A stretch of 40,953 nt of DNA, taken from Chthonomonadaceae bacterium. Lineage in GTDB: Bacteria > Armatimonadota > Chthonomonadetes > Chthonomonadales > Chthonomonadaceae. Each line of letters begins with the position of its first letter. Position 1 is the stretch's first letter. The notes under the pieces are model-generated. The model was given only the letters and a program-made list of their open reading frames with translations. It searched no databases and had not been told where the DNA came from. The position numbers and the translations under genes were made by a program. Positions 16,126-24,347 of the stretch are shown piece by piece. The stretch covers positions 1-40,953 of the forward strand of contig DAIDHN010000035.1 of the NCBI GenBank assembly GCA_027459665.1, in the 5' to 3' direction.

Positions 16126-17757
16126 CTACTCTACTCCGGCAGGGGCATGAGTACGGGGGGGGGGCGGCGTCCAGTTGGGATCATCCTTCGCCAGCAGATG
16201 CAAACCGATGTGTTCACCCAGCTCGTGGTCAGTGTGTCGGTCTACCCACTGCCCAAAAGTCTCCTCGGTCTGCCGTGTATTTTGGAAGGCGCAGAGCAGG
16301 TTTTCAAGCGCATATTTCACCTTGTCGGCGGGCACCTTGCGTGAGATGGCCCGCACAAATTTGGCGTCTTCTCCCAGTCTTCCTCCCAGGCAGACATCGT
16401 ATGCCTCTACCTGTTCACCGTTGTTGAGACGTGCGAGGCATCCCTGCAGCCCTATGTCTCCTATGTGGTGCTGGCCGCAAGAGTTGGGGCATCCGTTGAG
16501 ATGTATTCGCACAGGTTCTTCCCAGAGCATTTTCTGTTCAAGATGGGTTATTATTTCACGCAGCCTTGCCTTGGTTTCGGTGATGGCCAGGTTACAGAAT
16601 TCATTGCCAGTGCAGGAGACTGCTCCCTTGTGGAATTCTGAAACATCCCAGCGAAAGCCTGCATCCAAAATAGCCTGCTTTGCTGCAGGCAGGTCTTCTG
16701 CCGCAATATTTGGAAACAGGAAGTTTTGCTGGTTGGTGGTGCGAATGTTTCCCTGGCAGTAGCGTTCGGCAATATCTGCTGCCGCAGAGAGCTGTTCGGC
16801 AGTAACGCGGCCAGTGATAATAGATACTCCAATCCAGTACAAGCCAGCCTGTTTTTGTTCATGCACACCCAAATGGTCTTGCTGTACATGCCCTTGCGGG
16901 TCTGGGATGGGCAGCGCAGGTTCGGGCGTCCAGCCCAGTCTTTTGATCACTTCTTCCTGAAACTTTTCTGCTCCCCAGTCGGCTACCAGGAATTTGAGGC
17001 GTGAATGGTTTCTGCGCTTGCGGTACCCTTCATCGCGGAATATTTCGGTAACCGCCCTGCACACATCCAGTGCCTGTTCTGGGCGGATGAACATATCGAG
17101 CTTTTGTGCCAGGTGCGGCTGGGTAGAGAGGCCGCCTCCTACTCGCACATGAAAGCCTGTTTCTTCTCCTCTTCGCACAGCCTGCAGTGAAAGGTCGTTG
17201 ATTTCGGGCTGATTGCAGTGAATGGTGCAGCCTGAAATAGAAAGCTTGTACTTGCGGGGCAGGTCTGAGTATTCCTTGTTGCCCAGAAAGTAGCTTGTGA
17301 TTTTCTCTATGACAGGTCGTGCATCCAGTACCTCATCCGGGTCTATGCCGGCTACAGGGCATCCGCAGACATTGCGCATAATGTCGCCGCATGCGCCTGT
17401 AGTAGAAAGCCCTGCGCTGCTGAACAGTTGCAGAATGGCAGGGAAGTCTTGAATGGTGAGCCAGTGAAACTGAAAGTTCTGACGCGTGGTGATATCTGCA
17501 ATTGAGCGCCCGTACTGTTTGGAGACATAGGCCACCGCCCGCAGTTGTTCTACTGTGAGGCTGCCGCCCGGTATGCGCACTCGCATCATGAAGTGACCTT
17601 CTTTTGGCTGCTGCTCGTATATGCCGTACCAGCGGAACAGTGCCATATCTTCCGGTGCGATAGCGTCGTATCCCAGTTCTGCATAGCGCAGAAGGTCGGG
17701 CAGCACGTCTAGGCCGTCTTTCTCTTTTTTTAGTACCTCAATGTCAATTTTTGCCAT
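16126..17757 (-). CDS. Ferredoxin-type sulfite (or nitrite) reductase, siroheme and 4Fe-4S
   Basis: This enzyme performs the six-electron reduction of sulfite to sulfide, or nitrite to ammonia. The 543-residue protein has two nitrite/sulfite reductase half-repeats. The cluster/siroheme cysteines are at about 382, 388, 423 and 427, in SCTGNEFCN and NGCPNSCGQHH. The neighbouring sat, 38 bases upstream in the same operon, favours sulfite. I chose the ATG at 17757 since GAGGAG precedes it; a TTG one codon earlier is also open. The last codons contain a run of ten C on the coding strand (16164-16155), encoding PPPP. Confidence 0.93.
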   Translation of the reverse strand: MAKIDIEVLKKEKDGLDVLPDLLRYAELGYDAIAPEDMALFRWYGIYEQQPKEGHFMMRVRIPGGSLTVEQLRAVAYVSKQYGRSIADITTRQNFQFHWLTIQDFPAILQLFSSAGLSTTGACGDIMRNVCGCPVAGIDPDEVLDARPVIEKITSYFLGNKEYSDLPRKYKLSISGCTIHCNQPEINDLSLQAVRRGEETGFHVRVGGGLSTQPHLAQKLDMFIRPEQALDVCRAVTEIFRDEGYRKRRNHSRLKFLVADWGAEKFQEEVIKRLGWTPEPALPIPDPQGHVQQDHLGVHEQKQAGLYWIGVSIITGRVTAEQLSAAADIAERYCQGNIRTTNQQNFLFPNIAAEDLPAAKQAILDAGFRWDVSEFHKGAVSCTGNEFCNLAITETKARLREIITHLEQKMLWEEPVRIHLNGCPNSCGQHHIGDIGLQGCLARLNNGEQVEAYDVCLGGRLGEDAKFVRAISRKVPADKVKYALENLLCAFQNTRQTEETFGQWVDRHTDHELGEHIGLHLLAKDDPNWTPPPPRTHAPAGVE

Positions 17758-17795
17758 CAAAATCTCCTCAAACCATCATTTGGCTTTTGTTTCGG

Positions 17796-18983
17796 CTAGT
17801 TGCTCTTCATAGCCTCTATCAGCACCTGTGCAACCTCAGGACGTGTAAACTGCATGGGGGGGATTTCGCCTGCGCGCAGCATTTCGCGTACTTTGGTGCC
17901 AGAGAGCGCGATTCTGGTTTCCGGGGTGTGTGGGCAGGTTTTAGTTGAGGCCATGCCTTCACATTTTGTACACCAGAATGTATGCTCAAACTTGAGCGGA
18001 ACGATGCCTATTTCATCTGGAGTAAACGAATCGAAAATAGTTTGGGCATCGTAGGTGCCGTAGTAGTTTCCTACCCCTGCATGGTCGCGACCAACAATAA
18101 AGTGGGTGCAGCCGTAGTTTTTACGAATGAGGGCATGAAAAATTGCTTCTCGCGGGCCTGCATAGCGCATGGCCGCCGGGTTCACTGCCAGCAGCGTTCT
18201 ATCCAGCGGGTAGTAATTGTCCAGCAGTACGCGGTAGCACTTCATGCGCACATCGGCAGGAATGTCGTCGCCTTTTGTCTGCCCTACCAGCGGATGAAGC
18301 AGCAGGCCGTCTACCATTTCGAGTGCGACTTTCTGCAGGTATTCATGAGCACGGTGCACAGGGTTGCGCGTTTGAAAGCCTACCACAGTGCGCCATCCCT
18401 GTTTGGCGAAATATGCCCTTGTTTGCGCCGGGGAAAGGTAGTACTCTGCAAAGTCGGTGTGTTTCGGCAGAGAGAGTACAGTGACCTCGCCTCCTACGCG
18501 TACCTGCGGTTCTGCAAGCAGCGCCGCTACACCGGGGTGGGCAGGGTCTGCGGTGCGGTATACCTGTTCTGCTTCTTCCTGCACATTGGGGGTAAACAAA
18601 TCTTGTACGGTTAGAATGGCAAGCAAAGTACCAGCCTCATCCTGCAGTGCTGCCTTGCCATCCAGGGTAAGCGCCGCTGCCTCATCTCTGTCTGCCGAAA
18701 GGGTGACAGGAATGGACCAGGGCAGGCCGCTGGCGAGTCGCATGCTGTGTACAACGCTCTGATAATCATCACGGTTGAGAAAGCCGCTCAGCGGGCTGGC
18801 AGCGCCAGTGGCAATGAGTTCGAGATCGCTGATCTGGCGTGTATTGAGTGTGAGTTTGGGCAGGGAATCTGCGCTTGCCCGCAGCTGCTCGCTTTCCTGC
18901 TCTGATGCAAAACGATTGACAAGTGCGCCACCATGTGGAGCAATGGCGGAGACACCAGCTGGTGCTTCTGAAACGGCGGACAT
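17796..18983 (-). CDS. sat: Sulfate adenylyltransferase (ATP sulfurylase)
   Basis: Sat makes APS from sulfate and ATP. The 395-residue homo-oligomeric type has a PUA-like N-domain with [12 protein letters not shown] and the catalytic domain with [10 protein letters not shown] at 204-213, [40 protein letters not shown] and the cysteine-rich FWCTKCEG. There is no fused APS kinase. GAGGAGGAA precedes the ATG at 18983. With sulfite reductase it forms a two-gene operon; the APS/PAPS reductase needed between the two steps must be elsewhere. Confidence 0.97.
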   Translation of the reverse strand: MSAVSEAPAGVSAIAPHGGALVNRFASEQESEQLRASADSLPKLTLNTRQISDLELIATGAASPLSGFLNRDDYQSVVHSMRLASGLPWSIPVTLSADRDEAAALTLDGKAALQDEAGTLLAILTVQDLFTPNVQEEAEQVYRTADPAHPGVAALLAEPQVRVGGEVTVLSLPKHTDFAEYYLSPAQTRAYFAKQGWRTVVGFQTRNPVHRAHEYLQKVALEMVDGLLLHPLVGQTKGDDIPADVRMKCYRVLLDNYYPLDRTLLAVNPAAMRYAGPREAIFHALIRKNYGCTHFIVGRDHAGVGNYYGTYDAQTIFDSFTPDEIGIVPLKFEHTFWCTKCEGMASTKTCPHTPETRIALSGTKVREMLRAGEIPPMQFTRPEVAQVLIEAMKSN

Positions 18984-19028
18984 ATGTTCCTCCTCAAAAT
19001 CTGACTAAAATGGTCTGGTTACTCAACA

Positions 19029-19058
19029 ATTTTACCGCAGCTTTCTGAAAAATGTCAA
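19029..19058 (-). promoter_or_regulatory. Sigma-70 promoter of sat-sulfite reductase
   Basis: On the minus strand TTGACA (19058-19053), an 18-base spacer and TAAAAT (19034-19029) lie about 45 bases before the sat ATG. The leader is too short for a SAM or T-box element. The rest of the spacer to 19225 shows no gene. Confidence 0.8.
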
Positions 19059-19225
19059 GCAGAGCGCAGCATTTCAGATAAAGGCTTTGCAGTGCATGGG
19101 TGAAAGCCGACAGTTCAGTTTACAGAGAGGTATCTATCCCTGAATCTGCGTTGAATGTTCTTTTGAGCGCCTTGAAAGCGTTTAATTATCTGTAGAGCAT
19201 TCTACGTGCTACAATAAAATAGTTT

Positions 19226-19909
19226 TTATCCGTTTGGGCTGAGGTAGCCGGGCTTGCCAAGTCGGTGCAGGTAGGGAGGCAGAGTAGCGCCCACAACCAC
19301 CCCCAGCACGTCGCGTTCAGGCACAGGGCCAAAAACCCTGCTGTCTTCTGAAACCGGCAGGTTGTCTCCTAAAACTACCAGAAACCCTTTGGGCACTGAA
19401 AGCTGGATTTTTGGTCCATGCGGCGTCTGAATGGTTTTCTGTTCGTAGTAATCTGCCAGTCCAGTGCGAAAAGCCTGGTCTTTTACATCGGGAAAGGTGC
19501 TGTGAATAACATCACCCGGCAGTGCGAAGATGCGCTTGATGATGATATTGCGTCCCTGTTTGAGCAGCACCACCTGAAACCGTTGCAGGGGCGGGTTGAA
19601 CCACCCTCGTCTTCTCATAAGCACCAGTTGCCCGTTGTGAAAAGTTGGCATCATAGAGATGCCATGTACAATGCCCATGCGGAAAGCGCTTACAAAAAAA
19701 AGCACAAGCAGCAGAAATATAGTGAGCAGGATAGACTGTCGTCTTGCCTGACGAGACAATTGGTCCCTCCTTTGGGCATATTCGAGTTGGAAGAGATTTT
19801 GCCCATTCGTGTTCAGTATACCTTGCTGCTGCATCTGCAGAAACACTATTTTGAGGAGTAGAATATCATCAACGCTCAGGCTTTTTCCCACATTAGTTTG
19901 AACAGCCAA
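19226..19909 (-). CDS. lepB: Signal peptidase I
   Basis: LepB cuts signal peptides from exported proteins at the outer face of the inner membrane. The 227-residue protein has one membrane anchor (about 59-77), the catalytic Ser85 in HGISMMPTF, Lys125 in NIIIKRIFALPGD and the box E GDNLPVSEDSRVFG. About 55 residues before the anchor form an unusual cytoplasmic extension. The frame opens at TTG 19909; a GTG seven codons in is an alternative, and neither has a clear ribosome site. The TTG adjoins the ATG of the divergent DUF4446 gene with no base between. Confidence 0.92.
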   Translation of the reverse strand: MAVQTNVGKSLSVDDILLLKIVFLQMQQQGILNTNGQNLFQLEYAQRRDQLSRQARRQSILLTIFLLLVLFFVSAFRMGIVHGISMMPTFHNGQLVLMRRRGWFNPPLQRFQVVLLKQGRNIIIKRIFALPGDVIHSTFPDVKDQAFRTGLADYYEQKTIQTPHGPKIQLSVPKGFLVVLGDNLPVSEDSRVFGPVPERDVLGVVVGATLPPYLHRLGKPGYLSPNG

Positions 19910-20377
19910 ATGCTGCCGTTATTTTTGTATGTGCTGGCAGGGTTTGTTCTGCTGCTTTTTATATGCTACACAGCGCTTTTTGTGCAGACCCGTGCACTTA
20001 GAAAGCGTCTGGCAGTGTTGATGCAAGGTGATGAAGGACAGAGTCTGGAGCAGATACTGCATCAGCATTTGCAGAAGGTAGAGAGTGCAGTGCAAAGGCA
20101 GGAGACTTTGGAACAGGCAGTTGGGGTGTTGCAGGCGCAGGTGCCGCGGTGCATAAGCCGTGCAGGCATGGTACGCTACAATGCCTTTGCAGATGTAGGG
20201 GGAGAACAGAGTTTTGCCATTGCCCTGCTAGATTCAAAAGGAAACGGCATGGTGCTTACCAGCCTTTACAGCCGTTCTGAAATGCGCGTGTATGCCAAGA
20301 CGATACAGGACGGCCGGGCGAGCCACAACCTTTCAGACGAAGAAAAAAGAGCTATACAGGAGGCAGTTTCACATTGA
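19910..20377 (+). CDS. DUF4446 family membrane protein
   Basis: The 155-residue protein has an N-terminal membrane segment (about 3-25), a coiled-coil stretch (about 30-75) and the conserved DUF4446 core with GMVRYNAFADVGGEQSFAIALLD, LTSLYSR and YAKTI followed by LSDEEKRAI. Its function is unknown. It overlaps the sigma factor gene by four bases and is probably co-transcribed with it. I chose the ATG at 19910, since it lets the membrane segment start the protein; a TTG four codons upstream would run into lepB. Confidence 0.85.
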   Translation: MLPLFLYVLAGFVLLLFICYTALFVQTRALRKRLAVLMQGDEGQSLEQILHQHLQKVESAVQRQETLEQAVGVLQAQVPRCISRAGMVRYNAFADVGGEQSFAIALLDSKGNGMVLTSLYSRSEMRVYAKTIQDGRASHNLSDEEKRAIQEAVSH

Positions 20378-20973
20378 GCGGTGTTGCAGCTGGAATGCAG
20401 CCGGAAGAAAAGGCCCTTATACAGCGCTGTCAGAAAGGCGAGAGAGATGCTTTTGATTCTCTCTTTCGCCAGTATGAGAAGCGTGTGTACAACATGGCGT
20501 TTCGGTTATGCAACAACTACGATGAGGCCGGTGATGTTACAGTAGACGTGTTTTTGCGCATTTTTAGAGCAATTGGCCGCTTTGAGTTTAAGTCTTCGTT
20601 TTCTACCTGGGTGTTTCGCATAGTGACCAATGTGTATCTTGACCGCAGAAAGCGTGCGAGCAACCGGAGCAGCCTTTCGCTGGAAGAGTACATTGCTTTG
20701 GAAGAAACATCTGTTACCCGCCAGCTGGAATCTGCTGATCCTTCCCCTGCGCAGATTGCCGAGCAGAATGAACGAACAGATGCGCTTCAGCATGCCATTG
20801 CCCAGCTGCCAGATTATCAGCGCGCCATGGTGGTGTTGTATCACACAGAAGGTCTTTCATATGAAGAGATAGCAGAAGTGCTGACTTTGCCAATAGGTAC
20901 TGTGAAATCTCGTTTGAACAGGGCGCGTTTGCTGCTGCGTCAGATACTGCAAAATCAGCAGGAACTATTTTAG
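20374..20973 (+). CDS. ECF-type RNA polymerase sigma factor
   Basis: The 199-residue protein has sigma region 2 (about 28-95: FDSLFRQYEKRVYNMAFRL, then DVFLRIFRAIGRFEFKSSFSTWVFRI) and region 4 (about 135-190: LPDYQRAMVVLYHTEGLSYEEIAEVL, GTVKSRLNRAR). It starts with TTG at 20374 inside the DUF4446 stop (TTGA), supported by AGGAGG ten bases before. The next gene encodes a zinc-finger anti-sigma, making a standard envelope-stress pair. I did not find a repeated autoregulatory promoter motif upstream. Confidence 0.94.
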   Translation: MSGVAAGMQPEEKALIQRCQKGERDAFDSLFRQYEKRVYNMAFRLCNNYDEAGDVTVDVFLRIFRAIGRFEFKSSFSTWVFRIVTNVYLDRRKRASNRSSLSLEEYIALEETSVTRQLESADPSPAQIAEQNERTDALQHAIAQLPDYQRAMVVLYHTEGLSYEEIAEVLTLPIGTVKSRLNRARLLLRQILQNQQELF

Positions 20974-21040
20974 AGCCTATGTCGTCGTACAAAAAGCCGC
21001 AGATATTGAATGTTACATGTCATGGTATAGAGGTGAGTGT

Positions 21041-21730
21041 ATGTCTTGTGAGGAAATGAGAGAATTGTTTTCGGCTTCATTGGAAAGCAGCCTGGATGCA
21101 GCCTTGACTCTGAAGCTGGAGAGCCATATACAAATGTGCAGCGCGTGCCGTACCGAACTGGATGGCCTGCGCTTGGTTTGGGATAAGCTGGATGTTTTGG
21201 AAACGGTTGAGCCTCCCAAACTGCTGCATGGAGAAATTATGGAGCGGATAGATGCAGAGCGGGAAAGCGTTCAGCGCCCGGGTCTGCTCGTCCGTTTGCG
21301 CCAAATGTTTCCCAGCCCGCGCGCGCTTGCCGCCGCCGCCGCCTTCGCGTTTGTGCTTTTGGCTGGATACAGCCTGCATTACACCCAGCAGGCTACGCTG
21401 GGGCCGATACATTTTCCTGTAGTGCAATCGCAGCCCAACCATTTTACACCTGCCTCTATTACAAGCATAAAACAAAATGCCTTGCATCAACATCTTTGGG
21501 AAATAACTATTAAGGCCGCTGATTCAGAGCCGGGAATGCTTTCCTGTACCATTGAATCTCCCTCTGCGGCAGTATCTCCATCGCAGGTAAACATACAGCT
21601 CAAACCCGGAGAAACCAGGCATGTGCAATTTTATCTTGCTGGTTCAGGCACTGTTGCAAACCTGACTGTTGTTTCACGGTACCAGAATCTAAACGGCGAG
21701 AATACAAGTCAGATTGGCCTCTCGCAGTAA
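21041..21730 (+). CDS. Zinc-finger (ZAS) anti-sigma factor, single-pass membrane protein
   Basis: The 229-residue protein begins MSCEEMRELFS and has the anti-sigma zinc motif His-x3-Cys-x2-Cys in HIQMCSACRTEL. A membrane segment lies at about 95-115 (ALAAAAAFAFVLLAGYSL) and a beta-rich outer domain of about 110 residues follows. It presumably holds the adjacent ECF sigma at the membrane and releases it on an envelope signal. GAGGTGAG precedes the ATG at 21041, which I prefer to the ATG at 21017. A strong terminator follows its stop. Confidence 0.85.
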   Translation: MSCEEMRELFSASLESSLDAALTLKLESHIQMCSACRTELDGLRLVWDKLDVLETVEPPKLLHGEIMERIDAERESVQRPGLLVRLRQMFPSPRALAAAAAFAFVLLAGYSLHYTQQATLGPIHFPVVQSQPNHFTPASITSIKQNALHQHLWEITIKAADSEPGMLSCTIESPSAAVSPSQVNIQLKPGETRHVQFYLAGSGTVANLTVVSRYQNLNGENTSQIGLSQ

Positions 21731-21746
21731 AATAGGGTTCTTTTAC

Positions 21747-21785
21747 AAAGCGGTCTGCTTTTGTAAGCAGGCCGCTTTTGTTTTG
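21747..21785 (+). terminator. Rho-independent terminator after the sigma/anti-sigma operon
   Basis: AAAGCGGTCTGCTT pairs with AAGCAGGCCGCTTT (14 bp with one G-U) around TTGT, followed by TTTTGTTTT. Confidence 0.93.
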
Positions 21786-21832
21786 GAAGGCTAAAAATAC
21801 GCCTCAGGGCGGATGTACCACTTGTATAGACC

Positions 21833-21841
21833 TGATACAAT
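21833..21841 (+). promoter_or_regulatory. Extended -10 promoter of the UspA gene
   Basis: TGATACAAT (TG-N-TACAAT) lies 33 bases before the ATG. The -35 region is weak. GTAT and ATAC arms (21823-21839) form a small dyad over it. Confidence 0.45.
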
Positions 21842-21873
21842 GCTTTTTGAAAACAGCCGCAGGAGGTGACGCC

Positions 21874-22317
21874 ATGTTTGAGAAAATAGTAGTTTGTTCA
21901 GACGGTTCAGAGCCTGCCTTGCATGCATTGCGCACTGCGGCAGAGATTGCTCAAAAATTCAGCGCTCATGTTGTCGTAGTGCATGTATTCGACCCGAGTA
22001 CTCTTCCGCTGCCTTTTGCCGGGATATCAGATTCTGAAATGATAGCTGCAGGCGAGTGCGGCTCTTACGCCGACAGGGTGTTTGACTGTGTTGAGAAGCA
22101 GACTTCGGAACTGCTGGAGAAAAACGAAATTGCTTTCAAGATGCGCAGGGAGTTTGGTCATCCGGCAGAGCGCATACTGAGCGCTGCACAGGATGAGAAT
22201 GCCGACCTGGTGGTGGTGGGCAGCAGGGGGTTGAATGCGTGGAGGGCTATGGTGATGGGCAGTGTTTCTGTGCATATTGTACAGCATGCTCACTGCCAGG
22301 TGCTGGTGGTACGGTGA
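21874..22317 (+). CDS. Universal stress protein (UspA family)
   Basis: The 147-residue single-domain protein starts EKIVVCSDGSEPALHAL and ends with the ATP-binding signature GSRGLNAWRAMVMGSVS, then HCQVLVV. It is thus likely the nucleotide-binding type. A strong AGGAGGTGA at 21861-21869 fixes the ATG at 21874, 32 codons inside the open frame. It is a monocistronic unit between two terminators. Its partner or stress is not shown by the sequence. Confidence 0.95.
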   Translation: MFEKIVVCSDGSEPALHALRTAAEIAQKFSAHVVVVHVFDPSTLPLPFAGISDSEMIAAGECGSYADRVFDCVEKQTSELLEKNEIAFKMRREFGHPAERILSAAQDENADLVVVGSRGLNAWRAMVMGSVSVHIVQHAHCQVLVVR

Positions 22318-22356
22318 AAAAACGTTCCACCCCGCATAGGAACGGCGGGGTGGAAC
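22317..22356 (-). terminator. Terminator shared by the UspA gene and the DUF2089 operon
   Basis: GTTCCACCCCGC and GCGGGGTGGAAC form a perfect 12-bp stem around nine bases. On the minus strand GTTTTTT follows, so it is a classic terminator for the leftward operon; it may also stop uspA on the plus strand. Confidence 0.85.
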
Positions 22357-22365
22357 AATGTTTGG

Positions 22366-22914
22366 CTAGGCTGTTTTTTTGCGCAGTTCGTACACCGCAT
22401 CTGTCTGGCGTATGAGTCGTTCAGCTTCTGTAGCGCTGAGGCGGCCGTTTGTTACCATTTGCAGTATGCTACGTCGGGCTTCCAGCCTCTGCCCTTCCAG
22501 GGCATCCAGTGGGTTCACCACAGTGCCTGTTTTTTCGGGCGATCGCGTTACCTTGCTACGCACCGCCTCAGTTACCTCGGCAGATTTGTTGCGTACAATG
22601 TTTTTTAAGCCATCCCAAGTTTCACGGGTTGCGGTGCGCGCCGACTCTTTTACATACACTTCCACCATTTTGAGCAGTGCCGGCGCCAGTCCGTTTACTT
22701 CTACAGAATAGTGTGAACCATCGGGGCGCTGTATCTCTACAGTTTGCTGCCGCGGGCGTGCCGTATCTTCTTTGGCGGGGGGTTCTTTATCGGCAGGTTT
22801 TGCATTAGCTGCAGGGGCTGCCAGCGCTGCAAGCAGAGCGGCCGCTTCGTCAGCTCGAATCAGGCCGTCTGCCAGCATTTGCATAATGCGCTCGCGCTCG
22901 GCTGTCTCATTCAT
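22366..22914 (-). CDS. SHOCT-like domain protein, third gene of the DUF2089-DUF4097 operon
   Basis: The 182-residue protein is soluble. A SHOCT-like helix pair at its start (about 8-33; RERIMQMLADGLIRADEAA) and a second copy at its end (about 145-172; RRSILQMVTNGRLSATEAERLI) flank a Pro/Lys-rich linker and a middle segment with a beta-like EIQRPDGSHYSVEVNG and a charged helix. Its ATG overlaps the DUF4097 stop as ATGA, so it is coupled to that gene, and GGAAGGAA precedes it. The same helix pair occurs in both upstream proteins. The function is unknown; a shared oligomerisation role is my inference. Confidence 0.8.
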   Translation of the reverse strand: MNETAERERIMQMLADGLIRADEAAALLAALAAPAANAKPADKEPPAKEDTARPRQQTVEIQRPDGSHYSVEVNGLAPALLKMVEVYVKESARTATRETWDGLKNIVRNKSAEVTEAVRSKVTRSPEKTGTVVNPLDALEGQRLEARRSILQMVTNGRLSATEAERLIRQTDAVYELRKKTA

Positions 22915-24293
22915 ACTGTGGTTCCTTCCGTATTGCGCAGCAGGTGTATATCCCCCGATATGGTCTGCACATTCAGAGTACCGGTTCCACTGCCAAGCTG
23001 TCCGCTCCAGAGGGTTTCGCCAGCTTGCACGCTGCTTGCATCGTGTTCGCATCTGAGGCTGCCAGAGGTAGTGGAGAGAGATGCTCTTACATCACTGCCC
23101 TGCACCAGCGCCAGTTGTACATCTCCGCTTACGCTGGAAACCTGAATACTGCCCGAATACGGTTGGCTGAAGCGAATTTGAATGTCGCCGCTTACTGTTT
23201 GCGATTGTGTTTTGCCAGAGATGAGTGAAGCAGCATTTATATCGCCTGAAACCGACTTCATGGCAATGCTGCCGCTGGCATTCTGCAGGGATATATCACC
23301 GCTCACCGAATCGCAAACAATATCAATGGGGCAGACAACACCTACCCGCTGCAGAAGAATATCGCCAGACACCACCTTGCATTCCACTTTTCCACCCTCC
23401 AGGTCTGAGGCGTTCAGGTCTCCACTGCCGTTGCGCGCCAGCAGCCCGCCGCCGACCTTGTGAATTTGCATGTCTCCGCTTGCACTGGTGGCCACGGCAG
23501 CGGCGGCAATGTTTTGCATGGTGATGCTGCCCGAAGCTGTTTCTCCTCTCACATCCCTAACATCCGTAAGGGTAAGAGAACCTGAAGCGGTAAAGGCTTC
23601 TACACTGGCTTCTATCCCGGTTACAACAGCCTCGCCAAAGGTGGTGCGCAGATGAAGCTTGTCGGCATGCACAGGGATGTACAATTCCAGATCGACTGTT
23701 CCATCCTCAAACGGGTCGGGAGCGCTCACCTTGATGTCCAGCCTCGAATCGGTGCCGTGTATAGCTACCTCCATGCGCGAACATACGCTTTCGGGCGACT
23801 GCGCCGCCCATGCTACTTTATGTACAGAAACCGAGGCGGGGCCATTTTGAATCCCTGTAATTTGTATGTTGCCCAGTGGGTTCTCTACCAGAATCTGTGA
23901 GCCATCGGTGAGATGAAATTCCTGCTGATGGTTTTCTTCATGTACAGGCAGATTGCCTGAATTAACCGGTCGTTCATCGTGCATTGTTGCCCAGCTGCGC
24001 ACTCTGGCAGACATAAGTGTAGACCAGTGAGAAGTGGAACGGGTGACTCCTTTGAGTTGTTTGAGAATGCGTTCGGGCTGCACTTTTGAAACCGCTTTGG
24101 TAATTCGCTCACCTAGGTCATCCAGGTCTATGTGCAGATCCACCTTTTTCTTTTCCTGAGGCGGCGCATCTGTTTTGGCAGCAGCAGCTGGCGCTCCTTC
24201 GCCGCGCAGTGCGGCAATCAGCATTTCAGCTTCCTGCGGGCTGATCTGGCCGTCCTGCAGCATTTGCAATACCCTCATTACACTTTCGTCCAT
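22911..24293 (-). CDS. DUF4097 beta-solenoid protein with N-terminal SHOCT-like/YvlB-type motif
   Basis: The 460-residue protein starts with a helix pair (about 5-30; VMRVLQMLQDGQISPQEAEMLI), then a charged linker, then a long right-handed repeat region of the DUF4097 putative-adhesin type. That region has at least eight SGD repeats (VSGDIL, VSGDIS, VSGDIN, VSGDIQ, VSGDVQ and others). No signal peptide or membrane segment is visible, so despite the family name it may be cytoplasmic, like YvlB/LiaX relatives in envelope-stress responses. AAGGAAG precedes the ATG at 24293; the frame opens 12 codons earlier without support. Confidence 0.88.
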   Translation of the reverse strand: MDESVMRVLQMLQDGQISPQEAEMLIAALRGEGAPAAAAKTDAPPQEKKKVDLHIDLDDLGERITKAVSKVQPERILKQLKGVTRSTSHWSTLMSARVRSWATMHDERPVNSGNLPVHEENHQQEFHLTDGSQILVENPLGNIQITGIQNGPASVSVHKVAWAAQSPESVCSRMEVAIHGTDSRLDIKVSAPDPFEDGTVDLELYIPVHADKLHLRTTFGEAVVTGIEASVEAFTASGSLTLTDVRDVRGETASGSITMQNIAAAAVATSASGDMQIHKVGGGLLARNGSGDLNASDLEGGKVECKVVSGDILLQRVGVVCPIDIVCDSVSGDISLQNASGSIAMKSVSGDINAASLISGKTQSQTVSGDIQIRFSQPYSGSIQVSSVSGDVQLALVQGSDVRASLSTTSGSLRCEHDASSVQAGETLWSGQLGSGTGTLNVQTISGDIHLLRNTEGTTV

Positions 24294-24347
24294 CGTCTCT
24301 ACTTCCTTTCTGCCCCTTTGAGCGGGCAAGGCAGTTCATTTTCAGAT

